Source: Bacteroidota bacterium (GTDB lineage: Bacteria > Bacteroidota > Bacteroidia > Flavobacteriales_D > Sanyastnellaceae). Taken from it: 64,000 nucleotides of DNA. The position numbers were made by a program, and so were the translations under genes. The DNA lies in the NCBI GenBank assembly GCA_002746975.1, contig NVXE01000006.1, positions 146,337 to 210,336 of the forward strand. The letters run 5' to 3'. The notes beneath the pieces were generated by a model. It ran no database searches, was not told the DNA's origin, and saw nothing but the letters and a program-made list of their open reading frames with translations. Numbering within the stretch: the first letter of the stretch is position 1; the number at the start of each line of letters is the position of its first letter. Shown piece after piece: positions 35,789 to 45,480 of this stretch.

Positions 35789-38267
35789 TTCTCAATCGCT
35801 TCCATCTTTCGTCAGAAATAAAGTCTTCAACATCCAACTGTATCGTAGGTCCATATTCTGAAGGAGGAATTTCCCTTTCGAATTTAAGAAGTAACTGTTG
35901 TCTATAGAGATCGTTAATCTTTGATACGCCTGGAATATCAGGCCCTACTACTCTATGATCACCAAATCTTTGTCTCAATCTTAATGCAAGGACTTCTGCT
36001 CCAGTTTTCACCCTCTCTTCATCACTATAGCTTAATGAAATTCTAATAAGCCTAACATAAGGAGGGTAGTGATAATTTTTGCGTTCTAAAAGCTCGTGTT
36101 TTACAAGTTTATCGTGATCGCCAGAGACTACTTGTTGAATTACCCAATGGTCGGGCGAGAAGGTTTGGACTACAACTTTACCACGCTCAGAGGAACGGCC
36201 AGATCTTCCGGCTACTTGTGTGAGCATCTGATAAGCACGCTCGAACGAACGGAAATCCGGAAAAGTGAGCATACGATCTGCACTCATCACTCCTACAAGA
36301 GCAACATCCTGAAAATCAAGACCTTTGCTTATCATTTGTGTTCCTACAAGTATATCGAGTTCGTGGTTTCCAAAAGCCTCAAGAATTTTTGTGTGGGCAG
36401 TTCTAGAACGAGTGGTATCCCTATCCATTCTAGCTACCCTTGCTGTGGGAAAAAGTTCAGACAGTTCCTCTTCTATTCTCTCAGTTCCTAGTCCTTTGGG
36501 TTTAATAGAAAAACTACCGCACGCTCCACATTTTTTCGGAGGAGGTGAAATTGAGTATCCGCAATGATGGCAATGCAAACCGTTCACACGTTTATGCATG
36601 GTAAGAGGAATATCACAACGCTCACACATCACCGCTTCTCCACAAGCATCGCATTGCCATGAAGGAGCATAGCCTCGTCTATTTTGAAATAAAATTACTT
36701 GCTTTTCTCTGCTTAATGCTGCTTTTATTTCATCTCGAAGCATTTTAGAAAAGCCACCCCGCATAGAGCGTTGTTTGTGTTCCTTTTTAAGATCTGAGAC
36801 AAGAATTTGCGGCATCATAACACCTCCAAATCTTTCCGTTAGATTAACTCTTGTAATACGTCCTTTTTCTGAATTCCAAATCGTTTCTACTGATGGAGTT
36901 GCAGAACCAAGCACTATAGGGATTTTGTTTTTTACAGACATCCAAAGAGCTACGTCTCTTGCATTGTAACGTGGAGATGGGTCTTGTTGCTTATAAGAAG
37001 GTTCGTGTTCTTCGTCAACTATTATAAGTCCTAGATTTTTAAAGGGCAAAAATATCGCTGATCTAGGCCCCACTATTAAAGAGCCGTTTTTTTCATCTAG
37101 AATCTTAATCCAAGTCTCTGTTCTTTCGTTTGAGCTAAAGCGGGAATGATAAACTCGAACAGAGTTGCCGAAAAACTTCTGAAGACGTGTGATTAACTGA
37201 GTAGTCAAAGCAATTTCCGGAACTAGAAATAAAACTTGCTGTCCAGCATTTAATGTTTCGGAAATAAGGTGTACGTATATTTCTGTCTTCCCTGCTCCAG
37301 TAACTCCGTATAATAACGCAGGCTTACGTTTTATTAGTGATTCTCGAAGTTCCGTGTAAGCACGAGATTGAGAAGTCGACAATTCAGGTAATGATTCAAC
37401 CTTCCCTTTGTAAACAGAAATCCTATCTACTTCTCGTTCTTCTAGCTCGAACACATTTTTTTCGACCCATTTTTTTATGACCGAAGAATTGACGTTTGCT
37501 CGTTTTTGAAGGACCGACTTTAAAATCGCCTCGCCATTAGGGGCTAATTCGAGATAAGAAAGAAGAGCTCTAGCTTGAACAGGTGCACGTTTTTCAACTC
37601 TTTCCAATTCAGCCTTTAAAACTTCTTCTTCCTCTAAAACTTCACTTAAAATCCGAACATAAACCTTTTTTTTCGCCTTATACCTTTCTTTTAATTCCTC
37701 TTCAGATATTGCAAGACCCCTATCTATGAGCAAGCTCACAATACGTTGTGGGTACTTCACCCCCAGCACATTAGATACTTCTTTCAAGTCCAAACCATCA
37801 CTCATACATAACGCATCAAATAATCTCAATGCAGAATTACTGAGTCCATCCTCACGTGCGATTCTATCCTTATCCTTGTGAAGTTCAGGATTTAGGATTA
37901 TTCTAGATTTACTTGCCAGTTTCATTCCCGATGGTAAAGCTGCCGAAACCACATCGCCTAGTGTACACAGGTAATGCTTGGCAATCCATGTCATACAGGC
38001 GATTTGGGATAAAGTAACAACAGGCCTATCATCTACTACAGCCTCAATATCTTTAACCAAATATCCCTCTGGATTGCGATTATGAACCTCCCAAACAACT
38101 CCGGTAAGCCTACGTTTACCTAACGGAACCACAACCCTTACCCCTACCTCAGGAGCTTTTTCATCTCCAGACCAACGATAGGTCAATACTTGAGGTAAAG
38201 CAGCAGGAAGAGCTACGTCACAATAAACCTTAGTAGGTTGTGAATTATTATTGATAACATTCGGCAT
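35763..38267 (-). CDS. priA: Primosomal protein N' (replication restart helicase PriA)
   Basis: DNA helicase that reloads the replisome at stalled or repaired forks. The 834-residue protein has an N-terminal DNA-binding domain (VYCDVALPAALPQVLTYRW), Walker A GVTGAGKT at 321-328, and DEEH at 418-421. A zinc-binding block of paired cysteines follows (CDACGEAVMCERC, then CHHCGY and CGACGS), with helicase motifs GTQMISKGLDF and QVAGRSGR later. Length and order are normal. It is divergent from the Bcp peroxiredoxin gene. Confidence 0.96.
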   Translation of the reverse strand: MPNVINNNSQPTKVYCDVALPAALPQVLTYRWSGDEKAPEVGVRVVVPLGKRRLTGVVWEVHNRNPEGYLVKDIEAVVDDRPVVTLSQIACMTWIAKHYLCTLGDVVSAALPSGMKLASKSRIILNPELHKDKDRIAREDGLSNSALRLFDALCMSDGLDLKEVSNVLGVKYPQRIVSLLIDRGLAISEEELKERYKAKKKVYVRILSEVLEEEEVLKAELERVEKRAPVQARALLSYLELAPNGEAILKSVLQKRANVNSSVIKKWVEKNVFELEEREVDRISVYKGKVESLPELSTSQSRAYTELRESLIKRKPALLYGVTGAGKTEIYVHLISETLNAGQQVLFLVPEIALTTQLITRLQKFFGNSVRVYHSRFSSNERTETWIKILDEKNGSLIVGPRSAIFLPFKNLGLIIVDEEHEPSYKQQDPSPRYNARDVALWMSVKNKIPIVLGSATPSVETIWNSEKGRITRVNLTERFGGVMMPQILVSDLKKEHKQRSMRGGFSKMLRDEIKAALSREKQVILFQNRRGYAPSWQCDACGEAVMCERCDIPLTMHKRVNGLHCHHCGYSISPPPKKCGACGSFSIKPKGLGTERIEEELSELFPTARVARMDRDTTRSRTAHTKILEAFGNHELDILVGTQMISKGLDFQDVALVGVMSADRMLTFPDFRSFERAYQMLTQVAGRSGRSSERGKVVVQTFSPDHWVIQQVVSGDHDKLVKHELLERKNYHYPPYVRLIRISLSYSDEERVKTGAEVLALRLRQRFGDHRVVGPDIPGVSKINDLYRQQLLLKFEREIPPSEYGPTIQLDVEDFISDERWKRLRIKIDVDPV

Positions 38268-38309
38268 TCTAAGTGCAAAGTACCACCGTATGAGGCGTAA
38301 TTTTATGAA

Positions 38310-38786
38310 ATGTCAAAATGTATTTCTCCACTTCAAGTTGGCGACCAAGCTCCTGAATTTAGTTCTCATGACCAGTCAGGCGTATCTCGTTCTCTTTCAG
38401 ATTATTCTGGTACCAAACTAGTTTTGTACTTCTACCCCAAGGATAATACTCCAGGATGTACTACTCAAGCTTGTAACCTTACAGAAAACTTCTCTGAGCT
38501 AACAAAGCACGGAATTAAAATTCTAGGGGTTAGTCCCGATTCTGAGGCGAAACACCTCAAATTTATCGCTAAGTTCGATATTGCTTTTGACCTACTAGCA
38601 GACGAGGATAAAAGCGTGCATAAAGCGTTTGGAGTTTGGGGAGAAAAGAAATTTATGGGGAAGGTCTTCGACGGGACTCATCGCACTACTTTTTTAATTG
38701 ACGAAAATGGTAAAATCGTAACTATAATATCTAAGCCAAACTGTAAAGACCACGCGGCGGAAGTGCTAGCCGGTTTTGGGATATAA
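38310..38786 (+). CDS. bcp: Thiol peroxidase of the Bcp/PrxQ peroxiredoxin family
   Basis: Reduces hydrogen peroxide and organic hydroperoxides. The 158-residue protein has the peroxidatic Cys 50 in DNTPGCTTQAC and a second Cys at 55, the five-residue spacing of PrxQ enzymes, with Asp and Thr nearby in the active site. LGVSPDSEAKHLKFIAKFD is also typical. It is expected to be reduced by thioredoxin. It lies between priA and recA and may protect DNA-repair functions in a general way, but the spacing of 119 bp to recA argues for a separate promoter. Confidence 0.94.
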   Translation: MSKCISPLQVGDQAPEFSSHDQSGVSRSLSDYSGTKLVLYFYPKDNTPGCTTQACNLTENFSELTKHGIKILGVSPDSEAKHLKFIAKFDIAFDLLADEDKSVHKAFGVWGEKKFMGKVFDGTHRTTFLIDENGKIVTIISKPNCKDHAAEVLAGFGI

Positions 38787-38905
38787 TAATTTAAATGTGA
38801 AAATCATTCTCGAATACAAACTCCCGCCACTCATTTACAAATGAATAACCACAACGTAAATCCATTACGTACCCCTTTAGATACCTTTACTTAAAACAAT
38901 ATAAT

Positions 38906-39985
38906 ATGGCTTCAGAAAATACTCAAAAACTTAAGGCACTTCAGCTAACGCTTGATCGCCTAGACAAAACTTACGGTAAGGGAATTGTAATGAAACTTGG
39001 CGATGAGCCAGTTGAGAAACTCGAAGTTATCCCTTCAGGTTCTTTAACTCTAGACCTGGCATTAGGTATTCAGGGATATCCTAAAGGTCGGGTTGTAGAA
39101 ATATACGGACCTGAATCATCTGGAAAAACCACACTTACACTTCACGCAATTGCTGAATGCCAAAAGCAAGGTGGTATATGCGCTTTCATCGATGCCGAGC
39201 ATGCTTTCGATAAGTTTTACGCTGAAGCACTGGGAATAGACACTGATAATCTACTTATTTCTCAGCCTGACAACGGAGAACAAGCTCTTGAAATTGCTGA
39301 CAACCTAATTCGTTCGGGGGCTATTGATTTACTCGTTGTCGATTCCGTTGCTGCTTTAACGCCACGTGCGGAGATCGAAGGAGAGATGGGTGACTCATCT
39401 GTAGGACTTCAGGCTCGCTTAATGTCTAAGGCTCTTAGAAAGCTTACAGGTACGATTAGCAAGACAGGATGTTGCTGTATTTTCATAAACCAGTTAAGAG
39501 AGAAGATTGGTGTGATGTTTGGCAATCCAGAAACCACAACTGGTGGACACGCGCTTAAATTCTATTCGTCTGTTAGAATTGACATTCGTCGTTCTACTCA
39601 AATTAAAGATGGTGACCAAGTTCTCGGAAACCGAACTAGGGTTAAAGTGGTGAAAAATAAGGTTGCTCCTCCATTTAGACGTGCAGAATTTGATATTCTA
39701 TACGGTCAAGGAATTTCTAAAGCTGGAGAAATTATCGACCTTGGAGTTGAAGCTGGTATCATTAAAAAGAGTGGCTCGTGGTTCTCGTATGGAGACAGTA
39801 AGTTAGGTCAAGGGCGAGATGCCGTTAGAAATCTTTTAAACGACAATCCTGAACTTTTCGAAGAATTAGAGGGGCTTATAAAAGATTCTCTTTCCGCTGC
39901 TAAGGACGATGCTAAAGCGGCTAAAGCGGCTAAAAAAATCGCTACAGAGCTTTCTAAAAAAGGTAAAACTCCTGAAAACGTATAA
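38906..39985 (+). CDS. recA: Recombinase RecA
   Basis: ATP-dependent strand exchange and SOS co-protease. The 359-residue protein carries Walker A GPESSGKT at 68-75, [20 protein letters not shown], and the DNA-binding loops [20 protein letters not shown] and [12 protein letters not shown]. The C-terminal tail is Ala/Lys-rich ([20 protein letters not shown]). The 119-bp upstream gap shows GATACCTTTA near the gene, close to a -7 box but with A in place of the final G. I see no clear SOS operator; LexA boxes of this phylum are poorly known. Confidence 0.98.
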   Translation: MASENTQKLKALQLTLDRLDKTYGKGIVMKLGDEPVEKLEVIPSGSLTLDLALGIQGYPKGRVVEIYGPESSGKTTLTLHAIAECQKQGGICAFIDAEHAFDKFYAEALGIDTDNLLISQPDNGEQALEIADNLIRSGAIDLLVVDSVAALTPRAEIEGEMGDSSVGLQARLMSKALRKLTGTISKTGCCCIFINQLREKIGVMFGNPETTTGGHALKFYSSVRIDIRRSTQIKDGDQVLGNRTRVKVVKNKVAPPFRRAEFDILYGQGISKAGEIIDLGVEAGIIKKSGSWFSYGDSKLGQGRDAVRNLLNDNPELFEELEGLIKDSLSAAKDDAKAAKAAKKIATELSKKGKTPENV

Positions 39986-40002
39986 GAAGCTTATTATTAT
40001 CA

Positions 40003-41049
40003 ATGAATAGAATTTTATTTACGGGACTAGTCATTTTATTATTCAGTTGCGGTGAAAATAAAACATCGCCTAGCAATTTAGAAAATGACAGCAGTCATCA
40101 TGAAACGGTTATTGACTCTACTGAGTATTTTGAAAAAGCCATAATGGTTAATGCTGCTTCTCCTATTCCGTATTTAAATCGAGCAGCATGGAATCTAAGA
40201 AATGCAAGAGTTCGTGATGGTCTTAATGACTTGGACTTAGCACTAGAGGCTGATTCTACATACGGTCCTGCCTGGTCTGCGAAAGCTGATGCTCTTTATC
40301 TAATGCAAAGGTTTGAGAAATGTATTGAACACCTCGATGTTTGCCTTGATTTAGCTCCAGACCATATTCCATGTAAATTGAGAAGAGCTGAACTGCATAT
40401 TCACCTCAAGCAATACGATGAGGCTTTTGATCTTCTAAATGATGCATTACGTTTAGATGACCAAATCGCAGAAGCATATTGGATGAAAGGAGTGATTTAC
40501 CGAGATAATGGTGATGTAGAAAATGCTCTTAGCTCATTCCAAACCTCTGTTGAAGTTAACCCTTCATTTTTCGATGGATATATCGCACTCGGCATAGCTT
40601 ATGCGTCAACATCAAACCCGCTAGCTGTAGATTATTACAAAAGCGCAATGGTTTTAAGACCTAGAAGTGTTGAGGCGAAGTACAATTTGGCTATGTACTA
40701 TCAAGAGTTACAGCTAGATAATACTTCCGCTAGGGATATTGCATTAGAAAAATCGCTTGCGTTATATAGTGCTATTTTGGATATTGACTCTACGAATGCA
40801 TCAGCTGCTTTTAATCAAGGATATATATACTTGGAGTATCTACAAGATTATGAAAATGCTGACTTCTGGTTTACAGAGGCTATTAATAGATTGCCATATT
40901 ACCACCAAGCTTTCTTTAATCGAGGATTAGCTAGAGAAAGTCTTGGTCTAAATATTGAAGCACTGAAAGACTACGATGAGGCACTAAAATTAAAACCAGA
41001 CTATACTCAGGCGGCACTAGCTAAGAGTCGAGTTTTAGGTGAGAATTAA
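40003..41049 (+). CDS. TPR-repeat lipoprotein
   Basis: A 348-residue lipoprotein (signal FTGLVILLFSC, lipidated Cys) made largely of tetratricopeptide repeats, for example AYWMKGVIYRDNGDVENALS and AFFNRGLARESLGLNIEALK, with Pro-rich turns (ALKLKPDYTQAAL). Such proteins act as protein-protein scaffolds in the envelope. It follows recA by 17 bp and may be cotranscribed. A strong terminator sits 35 bp beyond its end. Confidence 0.85.
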   Translation: MNRILFTGLVILLFSCGENKTSPSNLENDSSHHETVIDSTEYFEKAIMVNAASPIPYLNRAAWNLRNARVRDGLNDLDLALEADSTYGPAWSAKADALYLMQRFEKCIEHLDVCLDLAPDHIPCKLRRAELHIHLKQYDEAFDLLNDALRLDDQIAEAYWMKGVIYRDNGDVENALSSFQTSVEVNPSFFDGYIALGIAYASTSNPLAVDYYKSAMVLRPRSVEAKYNLAMYYQELQLDNTSARDIALEKSLALYSAILDIDSTNASAAFNQGYIYLEYLQDYENADFWFTEAINRLPYYHQAFFNRGLARESLGLNIEALKDYDEALKLKPDYTQAALAKSRVLGEN

Positions 41050-41083
41050 TTTTTCATAGCTCCATAAATAATGTGGGACAGCG

Positions 41084-41121
41084 AAAAAGGTCGACTTGGA
41101 TAAACCAGGTCGACCTTTTTT
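41084..41121. terminator. Two-way intrinsic terminator between the recA-TPR unit and rplT
   Basis: A 16-bp stem (41084-41099 with 41105-41120), one T-G wobble, and a 5-nt loop, with a T run at 41116-41121 and an A run at 41084-41088. The A and T runs make it work in both directions, so it ends both the rightward TPR transcript and the leftward thrS-infC-rpmI-rplT transcript. Confidence 0.9.
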
Positions 41122-41147
41122 AGAATAACTAATTCGAGAAATAAAGC

Positions 41148-41492
41148 TTATTTCACTTTATCTACTACTGCCTTAAAGGCATCAGGGTGGTTCATTGCCA
41201 AATCAGCTAGAACTTTACGATTAAGTTCAATTCCCGATTTAGACATTTTGCCCATAAATACGCTATATGACATTCCGTGTTGTCTAGCTGCTGCGTTAAT
41301 ACGCATAATCCACAAACTACGGAAATTACGTTTTTTAAGTTTACGACCTATGTAAGCATAGGTTAAACCTTTTTCTACAGCATTTTTCGCAACTGTATAG
41401 ACGTTTTTACGAGCACCGAAGTACCCTTTCGCCATTTTTAGAACCTTTTTTCGGCGAGCTCTAGACGCCACTGCATTCGATGAACGAGGCAT
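41148..41492 (-). CDS. rplT: 50S ribosomal protein L20
   Basis: Large-subunit protein of 114 residues, needed early in 50S assembly and able in other bacteria to repress its own operon. Family sequence: [20 protein letters not shown] at the start, then [36 protein letters not shown] and [12 protein letters not shown]. It is the last gene of the thrS-infC-rpmI-rplT operon and lies 98 bp after rpmI, a wider gap than usual. Confidence 0.97.
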   Translation of the reverse strand: MPRSSNAVASRARRKKVLKMAKGYFGARKNVYTVAKNAVEKGLTYAYIGRKLKKRNFRSLWIMRINAAARQHGMSYSVFMGKMSKSGIELNRKVLADLAMNHPDAFKAVVDKVK

Positions 41493-41499
41493 GAGTTAA

Positions 41500-41558
41500 A
41501 TGTTTTTAACGGTTGGTGAAATGAATTTGATTTTCAAAAACATATACTTGAAACCAAC
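41500..41558 (-). promoter_or_regulatory. Possible crossing stems in the rpmI-rplT intergenic RNA
   Basis: Two short inverted repeats cross each other: ATGTTTTT/AAAAACAT (41500-41507 with 41536-41543) and GTTGGT/ACCAAC (41512-41517 with 41553-41558). In the minus-strand RNA these could form a pseudoknot just upstream of rplT. The arms are short and AT-rich, so chance is a real possibility. Confidence 0.2.
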
Positions 41559-41590
41559 AGCTGGGTTAATTAGACCAGAATTAGATAAAA

Positions 41591-41785
41591 TCAGATACAG
41601 AGTTGTCTCTTGATGTTAGGTGCATCAGCCTTGTGGACTAATGTACTGTGCGTCAAGTTACGTTTCTGTTTAGTACCTTTCTTCGTCAAGATATGACTCT
41701 TAAAGGCATGCTTACGCTTGATTTTACCCGATGCTGTAAGTTTGAAGCGCTTTTTCGCGCTTGATTTAGTTTTCATCTTCGGCAT
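41591..41785 (-). CDS. rpmI: 50S ribosomal protein L35
   Basis: Small, very basic large-subunit protein of 64 residues: [20 protein letters not shown], then [20 protein letters not shown] and the closing segment [13 protein letters not shown]. Its length and sequence match the family. It lies 20 bp after infC in the same operon. Confidence 0.96.
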   Translation of the reverse strand: MPKMKTKSSAKKRFKLTASGKIKRKHAFKSHILTKKGTKQKRNLTHSTLVHKADAPNIKRQLCI

Positions 41786-41805
41786 GGCCTCGGATATTTA
41801 GGGGT

Positions 41806-42360
41806 TTATTTTTTCTTTGGGTTGAACATGACGGTCATGCGCTTTCCTTCCAATTTAGGCATCTGCTCTACAGTACCTACATCTTCTAGTTCGGTTGCAA
41901 ATTTAAGCAATAGAATTTCGCCGCGTTCCTTAAAGACAATAGTTCTTCCACGAAAGAACACGTAAGCTTTTAATTTAGCTCCATCCTGTAAAAACTTTCG
42001 CCCGTGCTTAAGTTTAAACTGGAAGTCGTGATCATCAGTATTAGGACCGAATCTTATTTCTTTAACGACAACTTTCGATTGCTTGGCTTTGATTTCCTTC
42101 TGCTTCTTCTTTTGCGAATACAGGAATTTCTTGTAGTCGATAATTCGACATACAGGAGGATCTGCTTTCGGTGAGATTTCGACGAGGTCGAGTTCTAATT
42201 CGTTAGCGAGTTCAAGAGCAGCAGAAGTATTCATTACTGCTGGCTCTACATTATCTCCCACCACACGTACTGACGCAACCTCGATATGCTCGTTGATGCG
42301 ATGTGGGTCTTCCTTGCGTACTCTACCTCGGTAGGGACGACGTTTCCTGCGAATTGCTAT
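41806..42360 (-). CDS. infC: Translation initiation factor IF-3 with non-canonical start codon
   Basis: IF-3 binds the 30S subunit and rejects wrong start codons and initiator pairings. Reading from the GTG at 42264 loses the conserved N-terminus. In the same frame upstream, the codons give [20 protein letters not shown] and then [16 protein letters not shown], the usual IF-3 N-terminal domain, back to a TAA at 42375-42373. This stretch contains no ATG, GTG or TTG before 42264, but has ATA at 42360-42358 and ATT at 42354-42352. Flavobacterial IF-3 proteins typically begin MAIRR, which aligns the Met with the ATA. I therefore place the start at 42360 (184 residues), ATT being the alternative. 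The C-terminal domain has [20 protein letters not shown]. Non-canonical infC starts are a known autoregulatory device. Confidence 0.88.
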   Translation of the reverse strand: MAIRRKRRPYRGRVRKEDPHRINEHIEVASVRVVGDNVEPAVMNTSAALELANELELDLVEISPKADPPVCRIIDYKKFLYSQKKKQKEIKAKQSKVVVKEIRFGPNTDDHDFQFKLKHGRKFLQDGAKLKAYVFFRGRTIVFKERGEILLLKFATELEDVGTVEQMPKLEGKRMTVMFNPKKK

Positions 42361-42393
42361 AGCTAGATCGTTTTATTTGTTCAAGACACTAAT

Positions 42394-44331
42394 TTAAACG
42401 GCAATCATTTCAGCAACTTCAGAACGGATTCGTTCTGCAAAAGCTTCGATGGTCATCGTACCGACATCACCTTCACCTTGCTTTCGCACGGATACAGTTC
42501 CTTCGGATTTTTCGTTTTCTCCCACTATGAGCATGTAAGGGATTTTTTCTAATTCGGCGTCGCGAATCTTTTTCCCCACCTTTTCAGAGCGGCTATCTAC
42601 GGAAGCGCGAATATCGTGATTTTCTAACAGTTTAGAAACTTCTAGAGCATAATCATTGTATTTATCCGATAATGCTAGTACTCTCGCCTGTTCCGGGGTG
42701 AGCCAAAGGGGGAATTTACCCGCACAATGCTCAATAAGTATCGCTACAAATCGCTCCATAGAGCCGAAAGGAGCTCTGTGAATCATCACAGGACGATGTT
42801 TTGAGTTATCCGAACCTATGTATTCGAGTTCGAAACGTTCAGGTAGGTTATAGTCGATTTGAACTGTACCTAATTGCCAAGTCCTACCAATAGCGTCCCT
42901 AACCATAAAGTCAAGTTTAGGACCGTAAAATGCTGCTTCACCGTATTTAACAATAGTCTCGAGTTCCTTACTTTCGGCAACTTCACGAATAGCCTTCTCT
43001 GCCTTGTCCCAATTTTCATCGGAACCAATGTACTTCTCTGGTTTATCGGGATCTCGTAAGCTGACTTGAACTATAAAGTCCTTAAAATCGAGCGTTTTAA
43101 AGATATAAAGTACTAAGTCTATAACATTGCTTACCTCCTCCTTTACTTGCTCATTTGTACAAAATATGTGCGCATCGTCCTGAGTAAACCCACGAACTCT
43201 TGTGAGGCCATGTAATTCACCACTTTGCTCATAGCGATACACTGTGCCAAACTCTGCAAACCGAACTGGCAAATCCTTATAAGTACGAGGTCTTGCCTTG
43301 AAAATTTCACAGTGATGTGGACAATTCATCGGTTTCAGTAGAAACTCCTCTCCGTCAGATGGTGTCTTAATAGGTTGGAAACTGTCCTCTCCATATTTGG
43401 CGTAGTGCCCAGAAGTCACATACAGCTCCTTACTTCCAATGTGCGGGGTTATTACTGGCTGATAGCCTGATTTCCTTTGGGCTTCTTTAAGGAAATTCTC
43501 TAAACGATTCCTTAAATCTGCACCTTTCGGGAGCCAAAGAGGTAAGCCCTGCCCCACTCTTTCACTGAAGTGAAAAAGATCTAATTCCTTACCCAGTTTA
43601 CGATGATCGCGAGCTTTCGCTTGCTCGACCATTTCAAGATACTCTGTTAATTCTTTTTTCTTAGGGAAAGTAATCGCATATACTCGTGTGAGCTGCTTAT
43701 TATTCTCATCCCCCTTCCAATAAGCTCCAGCAATAGCAGTAATCTTAGCCGCTTTCACAAAACCTGTGTGAGGCATGTGAGGACCCTTACATAGGTCTGT
43801 GAAATTTCCTTGAGTGTACATCGAGATATTTCCGTCTTCTAGACGCTCAAGTAAATCGAGTTTGTACTCGTCTCCTTTTTCCTTAAAATAGGAAATAGCT
43901 TCTGCCTTGCTCAACTCTTTTCTTAAATAAGGATTTTTCTCCTTAGCGAGCTCTAGCATTTTCTTTTCTACAGCGGGGATGTGAGCATCAGTAAATGTAT
44001 GCTCTCCAAAATCCACATCGTAATAAAATCCAAACTCTACTGGTGGCCCTACCCAGAACTTAATACCGTCAAAAATAGATTCAAGGGCCTCTGCTAAAAG
44101 GTGAGCCGAACTGTGCCACATTGTATTCTTACCTTCTTTGTCATTCCAAGTAAGTAGCTTCAATGAAGACGATTCTGTAATAGGTCTTTGCGGATCTACA
44201 ACTTCTCCTGCAACTTCAGCGGCTAGGACATTTCGTGCTAAGCCTTCGCTAATTCCCATAGCTATGTCAAGGGCAGATGTTCCGCTCTCAACTTCTTTTA
44301 CAGACCCATCAGGTAGAGTGATTTCAATCAT
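42394..44331 (-). CDS. thrS: Threonyl-tRNA synthetase
   Basis: Charges tRNA-Thr. The 645-residue protein has an N-terminal TGS domain ([19 protein letters not shown]), an editing domain ([10 protein letters not shown], then [10 protein letters not shown]), and the class II catalytic core with the zinc-binding Cys in [48 protein letters not shown] (motif 3) and a C-terminal anticodon-binding domain follow. A TTG at 44340 in frame would add three residues; the ATG at 44331 is preferred. It heads the thrS-infC-rpmI-rplT operon, 33 bp before infC's AUA start. Confidence 0.97.
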   Translation of the reverse strand: MIEITLPDGSVKEVESGTSALDIAMGISEGLARNVLAAEVAGEVVDPQRPITESSSLKLLTWNDKEGKNTMWHSSAHLLAEALESIFDGIKFWVGPPVEFGFYYDVDFGEHTFTDAHIPAVEKKMLELAKEKNPYLRKELSKAEAISYFKEKGDEYKLDLLERLEDGNISMYTQGNFTDLCKGPHMPHTGFVKAAKITAIAGAYWKGDENNKQLTRVYAITFPKKKELTEYLEMVEQAKARDHRKLGKELDLFHFSERVGQGLPLWLPKGADLRNRLENFLKEAQRKSGYQPVITPHIGSKELYVTSGHYAKYGEDSFQPIKTPSDGEEFLLKPMNCPHHCEIFKARPRTYKDLPVRFAEFGTVYRYEQSGELHGLTRVRGFTQDDAHIFCTNEQVKEEVSNVIDLVLYIFKTLDFKDFIVQVSLRDPDKPEKYIGSDENWDKAEKAIREVAESKELETIVKYGEAAFYGPKLDFMVRDAIGRTWQLGTVQIDYNLPERFELEYIGSDNSKHRPVMIHRAPFGSMERFVAILIEHCAGKFPLWLTPEQARVLALSDKYNDYALEVSKLLENHDIRASVDSRSEKVGKKIRDAELEKIPYMLIVGENEKSEGTVSVRKQGEGDVGTMTIEAFAERIRSEVAEMIAV

Positions 44332-44337
44332 GACACG

Positions 44338-44345
44338 CAAAGATA
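44338..44345 (-). promoter_or_regulatory. Possible -7 box upstream of thrS
   Basis: TATCTTTG on the minus strand (44345-44338) fits TAnnTTTG but lies only 6 bases before the thrS ATG, which would give a nearly leaderless mRNA. No TTG stands at the -33 distance. The preceding gene ends 18 bp upstream, so a separate promoter here is uncertain. Confidence 0.25.
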
Positions 44346-44363
44346 ACTAAGAGAATACGAAGG

Positions 44364-44879
44364 TTACGACCTGACACGAACTTTATCCCATGACTTTACT
44401 TGCCAGTGCGTAGTTGTAGTTGCTACGTGCTCAAATTTGGTGTCCGTCAATTCGGAGGTCATAGTAAAAGTGGCTACGCCGTCCGAACTTAATGTTGATT
44501 GAATCGACTTAAGAACGCCTACTGGCCATTTGCTAGAAGCATCACAATCTCCTACGGGACGGCGTATGTAATCGACTTCGAGGCGACTCATTATTAAACG
44601 ATACTTACTAATATCGAACGCTTCGATAACATTAAGTCCAGAAACATACTCTCCAGCTGTTGCCATCGCACAGGCGTGCATAGTACCGAGGTGATTGCGA
44701 TTTCGCCTACGGTCGGGCAAGTTTACTACGCAACCCCTGGAAGTGATTTCTTTAATCGAAATTCTATGAGGACGATTAAATGGAATCACCTCTTGCATTA
44801 TTCGGCTGAACCTTTTTGGTCGTCCCACTTTAGCAAGATTTAGTGAGTTCTCCAAAAATTTCATTAATAGTCTCCTCAT
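44364..44879 (-). CDS. DUF4442 / hotdog-fold thioesterase-like protein
   Basis: A 171-residue protein with a predicted hotdog fold of the DUF4442 type (NHLGTMHACAMATAGEYVSG is the core helix and its lead-in, where other hotdog enzymes bind acyl-CoA). No clear catalytic Asp or Glu can be fixed with confidence. It starts two bases after the stop of the MazG-like gene. An inner ATG at 44864 has AGGAG seven bases upstream and is an alternative start. It precedes thrS by 33 bp. Confidence 0.75.
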   Translation of the reverse strand: MRRLLMKFLENSLNLAKVGRPKRFSRIMQEVIPFNRPHRISIKEITSRGCVVNLPDRRRNRNHLGTMHACAMATAGEYVSGLNVIEAFDISKYRLIMSRLEVDYIRRPVGDCDASSKWPVGVLKSIQSTLSSDGVATFTMTSELTDTKFEHVATTTTHWQVKSWDKVRVRS

Positions 44880-44881
44880 AA

Positions 44882-45325
44882 TTATAGAATTACTTTTTCA
44901 TCTACATCGTTATTAATGAGAGATTCATTTAGAATTTTTGAGATATCAGGACGGAAATAATTAGGTCCTTTTAAGACTTTCCCATCTTCTCTTAAAATGG
45001 GAAGACCATCTTCACCAAGTTTTGACATATTTGAAGCCTGAATTTCATTAAATACATCTTCAATAATATCTTGCATTCCGTGAGTTAAAATTGTGCCACA
45101 AAGAATGTATAACTGATCCCCCAAAGCATCAGCAATCTCAACTACATCACCTGCTTCGGCAGCCTCTAGATATTCATCATTTTCCTCAGCCATTAGTTTG
45201 TGACGAAGTGAAATTTGGTCTGAAGAAACCTTCATGTCAGGAGAGCTATTAATTTTTATTTTAAAGCTATCACAGAAGGTCTTCACAGCAGAAATTACTG
45301 CTTGTAGGGTCATGTTTTTTTCCAT
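44882..45325 (-). CDS. MazG-like nucleoside triphosphate pyrophosphohydrolase
   Basis: All-alpha NTP pyrophosphohydrolase-like protein of 147 residues. The metal-binding pattern is visible as KLMAEENDEYLEAAEAGDVV followed by EIADALGDQLYILCGT, which fits the EExxE...ExxD arrangement. Such enzymes clean damaged or excess nucleotides, or act on related phosphoanhydrides. A GTG six bases upstream (45331) is also in frame; I prefer the ATG at 45325. It is divergent from moxR across about 155 bp. Confidence 0.8.
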   Translation of the reverse strand: MEKNMTLQAVISAVKTFCDSFKIKINSSPDMKVSSDQISLRHKLMAEENDEYLEAAEAGDVVEIADALGDQLYILCGTILTHGMQDIIEDVFNEIQASNMSKLGEDGLPILREDGKVLKGPNYFRPDISKILNESLINNDVDEKVIL

Positions 45326-45480
45326 AACCACTAAAGTGCGAAAAGTCTTTATAAAACCAAAAATCTAAGAAGAAATGTTACTCACTTTGACTCCACAATT
45401 TTTCTATTAACAAGATTTTGAAATTTATTGAAGTCGAAAACATCTTGAGTATCTATTTTAGCTTTACGAAATTTATTATT

